Assembly (NCBI GenBank): GCA_017447625.1
Contig: JAFSNB010000018.1
Span: 1-39,578 of the forward strand
Source: Bacteroidaceae bacterium
GTDB taxonomy: Bacteria; Bacteroidota; Bacteroidia; Bacteroidales; Bacteroidaceae
Direction of reading: 5' to 3'
Length of the DNA: 39,578 nucleotides
The notes below the pieces were generated by a model that did not search any database, was not told where the DNA came from, and saw nothing but the letters and a program-made list of their open reading frames with translations. Each line of letters starts with the position of its first letter. The stretch's first letter is position 1. A program made the translations under genes and the position numbers. Below, in pieces: positions 1 through 8,572 of the stretch.

Positions 1-63
1 AAACCATTCCAACATGTGGGTTGGCAACAAGCATTTGGCAAGTATTTCGTATTGTGGATTCAT
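1..63 (-). mobile_element. 5-prime end of an ISAon1-like transposase (partial, runs off the window)
   Basis: Read on the minus strand from position 63, the window edge encodes 21 codons beginning MNPQYEILAKCLLPTHMLEW, with no stop. The pattern (short polar start, then LLP and a hydrophobic/aromatic LEWF) resembles the N-region protein of ISAon1-family transposases, which are common in Bacteroidetes. The assignment rests on pattern memory and a short stretch, so it is tentative. The region 64-172 would then hold the IS promoter/end; its exact terminus is not identifiable here. If correct, the window begins inside an insertion sequence lying directly upstream of a HEPN/MNT pair. Confidence 0.45.
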
Positions 64-195
64 TGTGATATCTCGTTTCTTATAAGAACGAAAAACATCA
101 CGCTTTTAGTGTATGCTCACACATGGTTATACAGGTGACCCGAATTATTTTGGTAAATAATCTCAAATATTCTTGTTCGTTATCAAAACAATGTA

Positions 196-203
196 TATTT
201 TTG
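196..203 (+). promoter_or_regulatory. sigma-ABfr -7 element for the HEPN/MNT operon
   Basis: TATTTTTG matches the Bacteroidetes -7 consensus TAnnTTTG and is followed by CC. It lies about 42 bases before the ATG at 245. It overlaps the first codons of a longer reading frame that could start at 173, which argues for the downstream start. Confidence 0.6.
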
Positions 204-244
204 CCACCGAAAACAATAAACTAAATACTGAACGGTATAAACTT

Positions 245-661
245 ATGGCAAAAGAAGAAAGAATAACATCTTGGCTCGACCATGTTCATGAGGACATTAG
301 TTCAGCAGAATGTCTCTTTATGGGTGGGCATTGGCTCTATGTCGGTTTCCTTTGCCATCAAGCTTTAGAGAAGGCTTTAAAAGCATACTATACAGCAAAC
401 AATGATGACGATCCTCCTTATACACATAGTCACACCAGACTGCTGAATGTATGCGGACTAACAGATGAGCTTACAGATGCCCAACTGCGCTTCATCGCCC
501 TCATGGAGCCAATGTACATTGAGGCACGTTATCCAGAGCAGAAAGCAGAAACAGCCAAGATGCTCAATAAAGAAGCTTGTCAGCATATCATAAGTAACAC
601 CAAAGAATTAACTCAATGGATAGAGGAAAAACTCTTAGCCGCGAAGAAGCCCTCGGAATAG
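245..661 (+). CDS. HEPN-domain protein (putative partner of the MNT nucleotidyltransferase)
   Basis: This 138-residue, mostly helical protein has the PF05168-type HEPN pattern: an early acidic helix (WLDHVHEDISSAECL), the GFLCHQALEKALKAYY helix and a later EARYP motif near residue 93. HEPN proteins of this size paired with minimal nucleotidyltransferases form HEPN/MNT (HepT/MntA-like) toxin-antitoxin modules. In characterised pairs HepT is an RNase inactivated by adenylylation from MntA. I see no canonical R-X4-6-H catalytic motif, so RNase activity is uncertain; only the RYP segment sits near that position. I chose the start at 245 because a promoter element lies inside the longer frame. The 3-prime end overlaps the MNT gene by 46 bases, indicating translational coupling. 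It lies directly beside an IS, consistent with a mobile accessory module. Confidence 0.75.
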   Translation: MAKEERITSWLDHVHEDISSAECLFMGGHWLYVGFLCHQALEKALKAYYTANNDDDPPYTHSHTRLLNVCGLTDELTDAQLRFIALMEPMYIEARYPEQKAETAKMLNKEACQHIISNTKELTQWIEEKLLAAKKPSE

Positions 662-936
662 TAAGACGCTACAAGCGGGTGATTTCGTCACGTTACCATT
701 CGGAACCTCGAGTGGTAATGTATGGTTCGTATGCTAAGGGTCATGCTACTCCTGATAGTGACATTGACGTAGCGGTCATAGTTCCCCAGCTCGAAATCAC
801 CAATCACTGGGAACAATCAGCAGATCTTTGGGGAGATGTCCGCAAGGTGAATGTGCTCATTGAACCAGTACTTTTGGAGGATAATGAAGACTCTATGCTC
901 TACCGCGAAGTGATGCGAACTGGTGTTTCTGTATAA
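616..936 (+). CDS. MNT-type minimal nucleotidyltransferase (HEPN/MNT antitoxin)
   Basis: The protein has 106 residues, the usual length for MNT-domain proteins. The pol-beta superfamily active site is clear: GSYAKG at residues 37-42 followed by SDIDVAV with the metal-binding aspartates at 49 and 51. A third acidic residue is expected in the VLIEPV segment near residue 83. MNT proteins of this size (MntA-like) transfer AMP to the partner HEPN protein in type VII toxin-antitoxin systems. The gene begins inside the HEPN reading frame (46-base overlap) and ends just before a hairpin terminator, so the two form a self-contained bicistron. The order here is HEPN first. Confidence 0.8.
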   Translation: MDRGKTLSREEALGIVRRYKRVISSRYHSEPRVVMYGSYAKGHATPDSDIDVAVIVPQLEITNHWEQSADLWGDVRKVNVLIEPVLLEDNEDSMLYREVMRTGVSV

Positions 937-949
937 AAATCAAAACAAT

Positions 950-983
950 AACGGCAGCCACTTCAATTAAGAGGGCTGCCGTT
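950..983 (+). terminator. Rho-independent terminator after HEPN/MNT
   Basis: AACGGCAGCC at 950-959 is perfectly complementary to GGCTGCCGTT at 974-983, with a 14-base loop and a short T run after it. It also closes the convergent GH31 gene from the other side. Confidence 0.75.
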
Positions 984-1018
984 TTGGATTATTCCAATTT
1001 ATCCATTTCGAACTACAA

Positions 1019-3355
1019 TCAGATCTTTACGGTCTGTTTGGTGCCGTTGTAGTCGATGACTTTCTGGGTGCCGTCGGGAAGGACGATGGTGAACTTGCGG
1101 GTTTTCAGCATACCGGGGAAGTCGCCCTTGCGGTCGCCAACGGTGAGGGTGCGGGCCTTGTCGCTCCAGTCGAACTGGATGGTGGCGTATGTGCCCTTCT
1201 CGTAATTGTAGTTGTCGCCCTCGTCCTCATAGAGCAGGAACGAGCCGTTGGCACCGGGATAGACGCGCATCTCGAGGTTGTCCCAAGCCTTCTCGCCCAC
1301 ATACTGCATCTCGGGACCGAGGGGCAGGATGCTGCCGGCACGCACGAACATAGGCACGCGGTCGAGGGTGGTCTCGAGGGTCACGTTCTGTCCGCCCTTG
1401 TACTGACGGTTGGTCCAGAAGTCGTACCACACGGCGCCCTTAGGCAGATATTTCGTTGCACTCTTTTTCTCGGCCCAATTAATGGCTCCGGCAGGAGAAC
1501 CGTCGGACGCGTTCTGGCGGTCCCAGCCGCTCATCTCGTTAGTGCGAACAATCTTCTCAACGGTATATTGCGGGTTGACGATGGGGCAGGCGAGGATGCT
1601 CTGGCCGAAGAGGAACTCATCAGTCATGTTCCACACCTTCTTGTCGTCGGCGAAGTCGCTGAAGAGCGGACGCATATAGCTGGCGTTGTTCGAGGTCACC
1701 TGCCAGGCTGTGCTGTAGAGATAAGGGAGCAGACGGTAGCGCAGGCGAATCTGCTTCTCGATGGCGTCATAAACGGGCTCGCCCTTCTTGCCGAACTGCC
1801 AGATCTCGCGCGGGGCGTCGGCACCGTGGCTGCGGAATACGGGGCAGAAGAGCCCGTATTGCATCCAGCGCACGTAAAGCTCCTGGAACTGCGGGTTACG
1901 GGGTGCGGAGCCTCCGCCGCGTGTGTTGTACGAGCCGCAGAAGAAACCGCCTATGTCTGTGTTGAAGTTCGGGTTGCCGGTCAGCGAGAAGCTCAGACCG
2001 GCAGGCACCTGCTTGCGCAGCATGTCCCAAGAGGAATTGACGTCGCCGCTCCACATATTCGAACCGTAGTGCTGCTGTCCGGCAAATGACGAGCGGGTCA
2101 TGATGAAGACGCGCTTCTGGCCATAGTCCTTGCGCTGTGAGGTGTATATGCCCTTGACGGTCTCCAAGGGGAAGGCGTTACGCTGCGAGCGCCATGTGCC
2201 GCCATATACGGGGTGCTCGTAGTCGCTCTCCTTGGGGTTGAAGAAGTCGGGATCGGTGGAGTCCATCCACCAAGCGTCGGTTCCGTAGTCATAGAGACGC
2301 TTCAGGTATTTCCAGTATATGGCTCGGGCTTCGGGGTGGAAGGCGTCATAGACCTTCACGCCCGAGGGGTATTCCATGATTGGAGGCCAGATGTGTGAGA
2401 TGCCGCTCTGAGGCCAGGTCTCGATGGGCAGGAGCAGTCCTTTCGGCTCGAGCTCGCGGAACTGCAGGGTCTTCGGTCCGAAGCTGGCCCAGATGGAAAT
2501 CATGAAGTGGGCGTGCTGCTTGTGTACGTTTTCTATCATTCGCCGGCCGTTAGCGAAGTCCTCGGCCAGGAAGTCCATAGCGTTCCAGAGGTAGTTCGAG
2601 CCCCAGTACTGCCAGTCCTGGATTATGCCGTCCAGAGGCACCTCGAGCTTGCGGTACTGATCCACGACGCCCTCGGTCTCACGGGCTGTCTTATAACGTT
2701 CCTTCGACTGCCAATAGCCATAGGTCCAGAGGGGGAACATAGGCACATCACCGGTTAGCTCGCGCATCTGAGCAATGACGCCGTCGGCCGAACCGCCGTA
2801 CATGAAGTAGTAATCGATGCCCTGTCCGGCCTCGGAGTCGAACGTCATGCCTTGGGCGTTGTCCTCGAAGAGGGTGGGAGAGTAGTTCTCCCAATAGAGA
2901 CCCCAGCCTTTGATGCTCTGCAGCACGCTCTGGAAGTCCTCGAGATTCGACTGCTCCATGCGTTTCTTCTCGCCGCGACGGTTCATCTTGCCGTTCTGGA
3001 TGGTGCCCAGGCCGTAGATGGCCTCGTCCTTGTCGAGGGTGAAGGTCTGACGTGCCTGAAGAACGTCACAATTTTTTTCCTTGAGCAGCACCTTGCCCTT
3101 GGCCGTGAGGAATGTCAGGCTGCCCTGCTTGTCCTGCTTCACGATGAGTTCCTTGCTCTTCCATTGGCCTTTAGTCACAGATACCTGCCCATTGGCCATT
3201 GAGGGCTTTGCGGTTACCACGAGAGTCTTGGTCGGCTCTCCTTTCACAATGTGCACGATTGTGGGTGTGATGAACTCGACCTTCACGTCCTGAGCCTGTG
3301 CGCCTGCCACGCAGATGGCCAGGATGACGGTTGATAGTAATCTTTTCATTTTCAT
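1019..3355 (-). CDS. Secreted GH31 family glycosidase (alpha-glucosidase/alpha-xylosidase type)
   Basis: The 778-residue protein begins with a Sec signal peptide (MKMKRLLSTVILAICVAGAQAQ). Glycoside hydrolase family 31 is recognised by the N-terminal beta-sandwich, the (beta/alpha)8 segment starting around TYGYWQSKERY and the catalytic motifs. WWMDSTDPD places the likely nucleophile at Asp365, and the SGDVNSSWD segment places the likely acid/base at Asp438. A C-terminal beta domain follows (from about residue 650). The form WWMDxTDPD, rather than WxDMNE, points to the alpha-xylosidase-like or alpha-transglucosylase branch rather than a classical maltase, but substrate cannot be decided by eye. 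It lies 117 bases downstream of a co-directional porin gene and could share its transcript; no PUL hallmark (SusC/SusD) is present nearby. No promoter of its own was found. Confidence 0.9.
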   Translation of the reverse strand: MKMKRLLSTVILAICVAGAQAQDVKVEFITPTIVHIVKGEPTKTLVVTAKPSMANGQVSVTKGQWKSKELIVKQDKQGSLTFLTAKGKVLLKEKNCDVLQARQTFTLDKDEAIYGLGTIQNGKMNRRGEKKRMEQSNLEDFQSVLQSIKGWGLYWENYSPTLFEDNAQGMTFDSEAGQGIDYYFMYGGSADGVIAQMRELTGDVPMFPLWTYGYWQSKERYKTARETEGVVDQYRKLEVPLDGIIQDWQYWGSNYLWNAMDFLAEDFANGRRMIENVHKQHAHFMISIWASFGPKTLQFRELEPKGLLLPIETWPQSGISHIWPPIMEYPSGVKVYDAFHPEARAIYWKYLKRLYDYGTDAWWMDSTDPDFFNPKESDYEHPVYGGTWRSQRNAFPLETVKGIYTSQRKDYGQKRVFIMTRSSFAGQQHYGSNMWSGDVNSSWDMLRKQVPAGLSFSLTGNPNFNTDIGGFFCGSYNTRGGGSAPRNPQFQELYVRWMQYGLFCPVFRSHGADAPREIWQFGKKGEPVYDAIEKQIRLRYRLLPYLYSTAWQVTSNNASYMRPLFSDFADDKKVWNMTDEFLFGQSILACPIVNPQYTVEKIVRTNEMSGWDRQNASDGSPAGAINWAEKKSATKYLPKGAVWYDFWTNRQYKGGQNVTLETTLDRVPMFVRAGSILPLGPEMQYVGEKAWDNLEMRVYPGANGSFLLYEDEGDNYNYEKGTYATIQFDWSDKARTLTVGDRKGDFPGMLKTRKFTIVLPDGTQKVIDYNGTKQTVKI

Positions 3356-3391
3356 TGGGTTTATTTTATTATAATAAGTTTCGCTAAGCTC

Positions 3392-3457
3392 AACTTCTTT
3401 AGAAGTTAAAGGGAAGTTAAAGGGAAGTTAAAGGGAAGTTAAAGGGAAGTTAAAAGG
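3392..3457. repeat. 11-bp tandem repeat (GAAGTTAAAGG, five units) with an adjoining palindrome
   Basis: Units start at 3402, 3413, 3424, 3435 and 3446; the first four are identical and the last carries one extra A. The first unit is also the right arm of a palindrome, AACTTCT-TT-AGAAGTT at 3392-3407. The array lies in the leader between the porin and GH31 genes, so copy-number change would alter spacing before the GH31 start codon. Confidence 0.9.
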
Positions 3458-3472
3458 ACGAAAGTTTATCTT

Positions 3473-4597
3473 TCAGAAACGGAAATCGAACTGTGCGTCG
3501 AAGAAATTGTAGTTGTGCTTGTCCCGGTTGGCTATTGTCCGGTCGTTGACACGGGCGTATTCCACATTGAGCTGCAGACGTTTGTTGAAGAAGAAATTAA
3601 GGCCCACCTCATACATCGATTTTGAACGGTTCCACTCCATGTTGTCGCGGTAACATTGGTAGCGGGCTTTGACGTGCAGCTTGCTCTTAATCACAGGAAC
3701 TATGCCGAAGACATACCATCCGTCGGCCTTGAAGCCTTTGGTATAGTCTATTACGTTGCTCCCCGCAGACTGTGCACCCCATCCTCTGCTGTAGATATAC
3801 TCGGCCCGGAACGTGTATTCATTCTTGTCGTATTCTATGGAGCCGGCAAAACGATTCTTCTTAATACTTACGGTCTCGCCTGTGTCGGGCGTGGACATTC
3901 CACCGCGACTGCCCGTCCACGCGAAGCCACCTACGCGGAAGCCGTCGAAGGGCACAACCCACAAACCGCCGATAATGTCCTTGCGCTTGTCCTTGTCCTT
4001 GAAGTTGATGCCCTCGCCGTTATAGACACCCACCTGATAGTGAAGCAGATGGTGTCCGTCGCTGACGGGAAAGAGGTCGCCCTGCAGTTGCAGGCCGATG
4101 TCGCGTCCGGCAGCCGATTTCTCACCCGTGCGGTCGCCGAAGCCGCAAAGGGCGTTGATGACGTTGGCATAGGCATACCAGCCCTGGGTAACGGGATTGG
4201 TGGGATTCTCGAATGTGAATGCCCGCTTGAACTGTCCGACACGTATTCGGGCCTCTTTGTACTTCGCCCACTCGACATAGAGGTCTATCAGTTGCACGGT
4301 CGGTTCGCCCGGCCCTTTGTTGCTCGTTCCCTGTATCTGGATACGCCAGTCGAAGTCGCTGATTTTGCCGTCGAGCATCATACGCATGAGACGCAGATTG
4401 AACTCGTTGTGGTTGTTACCTTCCTTATCTTCAAACTGATATTGCAGCATGCCGTAGCCGCTGAACTTGATGTTTTCGTACCACTTGGCAGGGCGGGCTG
4501 TGCTGTCAGCCTTCGGCTCTTTGTCAACTTTCGGCTCTTGTGCACTGACTGTCAGAGTAAATACAGCCAGAAATATAGCTAATAAAGACTTCTTCAT
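3473..4597 (-). CDS. Phosphate-selective porin O/P (OprO/OprP) family outer membrane protein
   Basis: Starting at the ATG at 4597 gives a 374-residue protein with a signal peptide (MKKSLLAIFLAVFTLTVSAQ). After about 25 linker residues comes a beta-barrel whose first strands (KFSGYGMLQYQFE..., LRLMRMMLDGKISDFDWRIQ) and RVGQFKRAFTFENP segment fit the PF07396 porin O/P family. The chain ends in a terminal Phe (DAQFDFRF), as outer-membrane barrels do. A frame opening 69 bases further upstream (4666) is rejected because a sigma-ABfr promoter sits inside it. The family includes phosphate and polyphosphate channels in Pseudomonas, but in Bacteroidetes the substrate is usually unknown. GH31 lies downstream in the same direction. 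Confidence 0.85.
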   Translation of the reverse strand: MKKSLLAIFLAVFTLTVSAQEPKVDKEPKADSTARPAKWYENIKFSGYGMLQYQFEDKEGNNHNEFNLRLMRMMLDGKISDFDWRIQIQGTSNKGPGEPTVQLIDLYVEWAKYKEARIRVGQFKRAFTFENPTNPVTQGWYAYANVINALCGFGDRTGEKSAAGRDIGLQLQGDLFPVSDGHHLLHYQVGVYNGEGINFKDKDKRKDIIGGLWVVPFDGFRVGGFAWTGSRGGMSTPDTGETVSIKKNRFAGSIEYDKNEYTFRAEYIYSRGWGAQSAGSNVIDYTKGFKADGWYVFGIVPVIKSKLHVKARYQCYRDNMEWNRSKSMYEVGLNFFFNKRLQLNVEYARVNDRTIANRDKHNYNFFDAQFDFRF

Positions 4598-4623
4598 ATC
4601 TCTGTATCTTAAGGATTGCGGTG

Positions 4624-4631
4624 CAAAGATA
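4624..4631 (-). promoter_or_regulatory. sigma-ABfr -7 element for the porin gene
   Basis: On the minus strand this reads TATCTTTG followed by CAC, about 27 bases before the ATG at 4597, and fixes the start codon choice. Confidence 0.65.
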
Positions 4632-4681
4632 TATAAGAATCGTAAAATAGCAATAAATATTGGCAAAAAACTTCAGCTTGC

Positions 4682-7342
4682 TCAACTTGCTTTGGGATAT
4701 ATTGTTATAGAGCCGTCGTGGGAGACGATAATCTTGGCGTTAATGCGCTCCTGGAGTTCTTCTACGTGGGAGATTATGCCGACGCGGCGGCCTCCGAGCT
4801 GATGCAGACGTTCCAGAGTGTCCATGACGGAGCCGAGACAGTCGGAATCGAGGGTGCCGAAGCCCTCGTCAATGAACAGAGTATCGACATTAGCCTGATT
4901 GCCGCATAGCTGTGCGAGGGCGAGCGCAAGGGAGAGACTTACCATGAAGCTCTCGCCGCCGGAGAGGATGCTGGCTGCCTGCGGGGGGGCGGCGCTGTAG
5001 CTGTCGCTGACAAGGATGACAAGCGAGCCGGGATTGTAAGTGAGGGTGTAGCGGTCGGAGAACTGTCGCAGGTAGCGGTTGGCTATATTGAGCAGATGTC
5101 CGAGGATGAAACTCTGAGCGATGTTGCGGAAGCGCTTGCCCTCGCGGTCGCCGAAGAGGGTGCAGAGGCGATTCCAACGGGCGTAGTCGTTTTCTGACTC
5201 CTCGCAGCGGCTGAGCAGGTCGCCCAACTGCTGCTTGCGCTCGTCATCCGAACGGAGTTGCTGACGGAGGGCTCCGAGCACTTGCTGGATTTCCTGCTGC
5301 TGACGCTGAAGGGCGATGAGCTGCTGGCTGAGGCTCTCAGAGGTGTCTGACTCAGACATAGACGGACGGGCGGCGAGGTGTTGCTGCAGTTGTGCTGCAA
5401 GTAGCTGCTCCTCGCCCTGCAGAATGTTCACTGAGCGCAGCAACTGCTCGTGCTTCTGTTTAACCTTTTCTACGGCTGAAGGACTGTAGGCGAGAAGGGC
5501 ATTGAGGCGCAGCTCGTCTATTCCGCTCTCGACGGTGAAGGCGGCAAGCGCCTGTCTGCGTTCTGCAGTCCGCTGGCGGATGGTGCTGAGGTGTGATGTG
5601 AGGTCGCTAATCTGCTGGCGTAGGGTGGTGAGGCGTGCGCTCTTCTCCTGAAGCAGGAAGAGGCGTGCAGAGGTTGCCTCGGCCTCTTGGCTCATGTCTT
5701 GCAAGTGATCCAAAGTGGAGTCGTCGTATGTGCTGATGCCACATGTGACGCAGGCTTCCTTGACGGCTGCGAGCTGAATGGCTACGGCCTGCTGCTCACG
5801 CTCATGCTGTGCTGTCAGACGCTCTATGAGTACGTTTATTTCCTTCGCTTCCTGACGGAGGGCGGCAAGACGCTGGCTGACTTCCTGGAAACGGAGGGTG
5901 CTGGCACGTTTATTCTCCTCAATGGGGGCGAGAACGGATGAGAAGTGCTCGTCGGAAAGATGTTCGGCCACTGGTTGCCCGCAAACGGGGCAGGTGTCGC
6001 CGACGGAGAGGCGGTGACGTGCCTCACGAACCCAGTCGTTCATTGAGAGGGCTGCTTTGTCATAGGCCGTCTGCCACCGCTCGGCTTCTAGGCGGGCATC
6101 CTCGCATTGCTGTGTCTCTACGGGCAGACGCTCGGAGACGGGGCGCAGGCGTTCCTGCTGTTCGCGAAGGGCCGTTGCAGAGCTGGCGGCTGCACGCTGT
6201 CGCTCGTTGAGGAGCTGACAGGCACTCAAAGCGCGTGCTATGTCTCCCTTCTGACGGGTGACATGACGGATGCGGTCGAGCAGTTGCTGGTGCTCCTCGT
6301 CCGAATGAGGTATCTGGGAGAGAGACGCGAGTATCTGTTGCTGTTCCTCCTCGAATGAGTTGAGGCTGCGCTCGCATTTCAGAGTGTCGGTGTCGAGGGT
6401 TCGGAGCTCGGTAATCCAATGGCGTGCGTCGGCGGAGCGGCTGTAGTCTGCAATTAAACGCTCCTCCTCACGGAAAGATGGGCTCTCGATGTGGATGCGC
6501 TCGGTCTGGAGAAGTTGTCGCTTCTTCTCCAAATCGCGCTCAAGGGTTTGTTGCCTATGAAGCCAGTCGCGACGGGCTGTCATTTCTGTGATGCTCGTGG
6601 TGAGGGCGTTGCTGCTTTGGGTCTGTGCAGTGATGTCGGCAGCGAGCTGGGTTCGCTCCTCATCGGTTAGGGTGCGTACGCTTTCCTGCTGAGCCCGGAG
6701 TTGGTCGAGCGCGGTGCGTTTCGCCTGAGTCTCCTCATATATAAGCTGCCCGATGCGCGAATAGATGCCTGTGCCGGTGAGCTTCTCCAGAATGTCGGAC
6801 TTGTCGCCTGTAGAGCTCTGAAGGAAACGGGTGAACTCGCCCTGCGCAAGGATTGCTGTGCGGCAGAACTGTTCGTAGCGCAGTCCAATGACAGCTTCTA
6901 TCTCGCGTTCGGTCCCCTTCTTAATCATTTCTCCGGTGGTGAGGTTCTCCAGAGTGTGTTCAACTGGTTGCAGATTGCCTGTGGGTTTCTTTCGCGCCCG
7001 TTTCACATACCAAAGAGCCTTGTAGAGCTTGCCGTCTGCCTCAAAATACAGTTCTGCGAAACATTCGCCTGTGGTACGCCGCATCAGCTGACGGTTGTCA
7101 GATACGGACAGTTGGCTGTCTTCGCCCACAGCATAGCGCTCGCTGCGGCCCTCCATCTTCTCCATGCGGGGCGTCTTGCCGAACAGGGCGAGACAGATGC
7201 CGTCGAGGATGGTTGTCTTGCCCGCACCTGTAGGCCCCGTGATGAGGAATACAGGCTCGTCACGGAGGGCATCGCAGCGGAAATCAATCGTGGCGTCCGC
7301 GATGGATGCGAGGTTGTGCAGTATTAGCTTTTGAATTAGCAA
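4682..7342 (-). CDS. sbcC: Exonuclease subunit SbcC (Rad50-like SMC ATPase)
   Basis: SbcC is the ATPase of the SbcCD (Mre11-Rad50) complex, which opens hairpin and protein-blocked DNA ends. The 886-residue chain shows Walker A GPTGAGKTT at 36-44, then long coiled coils rich in Gln/Glu/Leu/Arg. A zinc hook CPVC lies at 451-454 near the centre, followed by the returning coil. The ABC signature LSGGES starts at 793 and Walker B TLFIDEGFGTLD covers 819-830. It is shorter than the E. coli protein (about 1050), mainly in the coils. The gene follows sbcD with essentially no spacer (sbcD ends at 7344), as usual for this pair. The abundance of hairpin-forming repeats in this window is the kind of DNA that SbcCD processes, but that link is only contextual. 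Confidence 0.95.
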   Translation of the reverse strand: MLIQKLILHNLASIADATIDFRCDALRDEPVFLITGPTGAGKTTILDGICLALFGKTPRMEKMEGRSERYAVGEDSQLSVSDNRQLMRRTTGECFAELYFEADGKLYKALWYVKRARKKPTGNLQPVEHTLENLTTGEMIKKGTEREIEAVIGLRYEQFCRTAILAQGEFTRFLQSSTGDKSDILEKLTGTGIYSRIGQLIYEETQAKRTALDQLRAQQESVRTLTDEERTQLAADITAQTQSSNALTTSITEMTARRDWLHRQQTLERDLEKKRQLLQTERIHIESPSFREEERLIADYSRSADARHWITELRTLDTDTLKCERSLNSFEEEQQQILASLSQIPHSDEEHQQLLDRIRHVTRQKGDIARALSACQLLNERQRAAASSATALREQQERLRPVSERLPVETQQCEDARLEAERWQTAYDKAALSMNDWVREARHRLSVGDTCPVCGQPVAEHLSDEHFSSVLAPIEENKRASTLRFQEVSQRLAALRQEAKEINVLIERLTAQHEREQQAVAIQLAAVKEACVTCGISTYDDSTLDHLQDMSQEAEATSARLFLLQEKSARLTTLRQQISDLTSHLSTIRQRTAERRQALAAFTVESGIDELRLNALLAYSPSAVEKVKQKHEQLLRSVNILQGEEQLLAAQLQQHLAARPSMSESDTSESLSQQLIALQRQQQEIQQVLGALRQQLRSDDERKQQLGDLLSRCEESENDYARWNRLCTLFGDREGKRFRNIAQSFILGHLLNIANRYLRQFSDRYTLTYNPGSLVILVSDSYSAAPPQAASILSGGESFMVSLSLALALAQLCGNQANVDTLFIDEGFGTLDSDCLGSVMDTLERLHQLGGRRVGIISHVEELQERINAKIIVSHDGSITIYPKAS

Positions 7343-7343
7343 C

Positions 7344-8519
7344 TTAATGGATTTCTTGTAAATGTTGGCTTATCAGGTCGCTCAGGAGCTGGATGGACTC
7401 GTCTTCGGGAAGGCCGCGCTGCTGCAGGAAGCGGCGGGCTATGTCTATCGGACTCATCTCCTTCAGCTCGTCGGGTGTGATGTCATCATAGGCGGCGGAG
7501 GAGGGGAGAGGTGTGCTGCGTGTGATTTTGAATGTGCAGAATCGGCAACCGCTTTCTTCGGCGGCTTCGGTGGCCACCTCGATTGCATCGGCAGGCAGAC
7601 CGCTGTCGGTGAGGATGTTAAGGCGAATCATTGACCATTTTTCGCCTTGACGGAGGGCGGCGATGGCCTCGTCGAAGGGGACGGGGTCGGCGGGAACGGT
7701 GATGAGCGGGTGGAGATTGGTTATTGGGAGCTGTTGCACGCTAAGCTCGTCTCCAATATCCACGAGGGTGAGGGAGTGGGGATAATCTTCATCGAAACTC
7801 ACGGCAAGGGGGGAGCCGCTGTACCGTGCGTTGCAGCCTACGGCCTGCTCGCGGTGGATATGTCCGAGCGCGATGTAGTCGTAACCCTCTCCGAGAGCCG
7901 AGAGAGGCACGTTATCAATGGTCCCGACTGTGTCAGTGAGGCGGCTATGCCCTGTGAGGTCGCTGCCTGTGACGGTGAGGTGGGCCATAAGTACGGTTGG
8001 GAGCTGCTGGCTATTGCGCTGTGCCACCTCGTCGGCGAGGCGGGCAAAGAACGCCGCCTGGCGGTCGTTGCCCTCGGCGGCCGGGAAGTTCTGCGGATAT
8101 ACATGCGGCACGGCTGCAATCAGCCCCCTGTTGGCCACGCGGATTATGTGGCTGTCGAAATCAGGCTCCAGCGAGTCGGTTAGTTGCAGGCGCCCCAGCA
8201 CATGAACTCCCAGCTCGAGCCATAGGCGGCGGTCTATCTCCAGTTTCGAGGCGCTGTCGTGGTTGCCTCCCGTGATAACGATTGTCATCTCCGGGCGTGC
8301 GCGGTGTATGGCAAGGAGGGCATCGGTAAACATCCGCTGTGTGGCGGCCGACGGCATCGCGGTGTGATAGATGTCGCCACTGACCACGAGAGCGTCAGGT
8401 TCGTATTGTCGTACGTAATCCTCCACCTGCAGCAGCATGTGCTGTTGCTCATCAGCGCGGCTGTAGTTGTACAGCACATGGCCCAGATGCCAGTCGCTAG
8501 TATGGAGGATACGAAACAC
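7344..8519 (-). CDS. sbcD: Exonuclease subunit SbcD (Mre11-like nuclease)
   Basis: This is a 391-residue calcineurin-like metallophosphoesterase, the nuclease subunit partnering SbcC. All phosphoesterase motifs are visible: TSDWHLGH at 7-14, VVSGDIYH, the GGNHDS motif, MAHLTV and GHIHREQ. The C-terminal cap and capping helices follow. The start codon is GTG, directly giving MFRILHTSDWH, so no further upstream start is needed. It lies 8 bases downstream of the DUF4837 lipoprotein gene and almost abuts sbcC, so the three genes probably share a transcript. Confidence 0.95.
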   Translation of the reverse strand: MFRILHTSDWHLGHVLYNYSRADEQQHMLLQVEDYVRQYEPDALVVSGDIYHTAMPSAATQRMFTDALLAIHRARPEMTIVITGGNHDSASKLEIDRRLWLELGVHVLGRLQLTDSLEPDFDSHIIRVANRGLIAAVPHVYPQNFPAAEGNDRQAAFFARLADEVAQRNSQQLPTVLMAHLTVTGSDLTGHSRLTDTVGTIDNVPLSALGEGYDYIALGHIHREQAVGCNARYSGSPLAVSFDEDYPHSLTLVDIGDELSVQQLPITNLHPLITVPADPVPFDEAIAALRQGEKWSMIRLNILTDSGLPADAIEVATEAAEESGCRFCTFKITRSTPLPSSAAYDDITPDELKEMSPIDIARRFLQQRGLPEDESIQLLSDLISQHLQEIH

Positions 8520-8526
8520 GATTATA

Positions 8527-8572
8527 TTTAATGATTTAATGATTTTTGATTTGAGGATTTAGAGAGGGGCCT
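8527..8572. repeat. Heptamer (AAATCNN-type) block plus GAGAGGGGCC fragment at the 3-prime end of the DUF4837 gene
   Basis: On the minus strand AAATCCT, CAAATCA, AAAATCA and TTAAATCA follow in roughly 7-base steps. They are preceded by GGCCCCTCTC, whose complement matches the GAGAGGGGCT half of the C/G-rich palindromic repeat seen at 9544 and 21601. The block encodes the last residues (SKSSNQKSLNH) of the upstream gene. Confidence 0.6.

Noticed and set aside
173-244. Longer HEPN protein starting at 173
   Set aside because: A TATTTTTG promoter element lies inside it at 196-203; the ATG at 245 gives a normal HEPN start.
3656-4582. 308-codon open frame on the plus strand opposite the porin gene
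   Set aside because: Antisense shadow of a clear porin with signal peptide and barrel pattern.
1019-4597. Polysaccharide utilisation locus
   Set aside because: A porin and one GH31 enzyme are present but no SusC/SusD pair or regulator.
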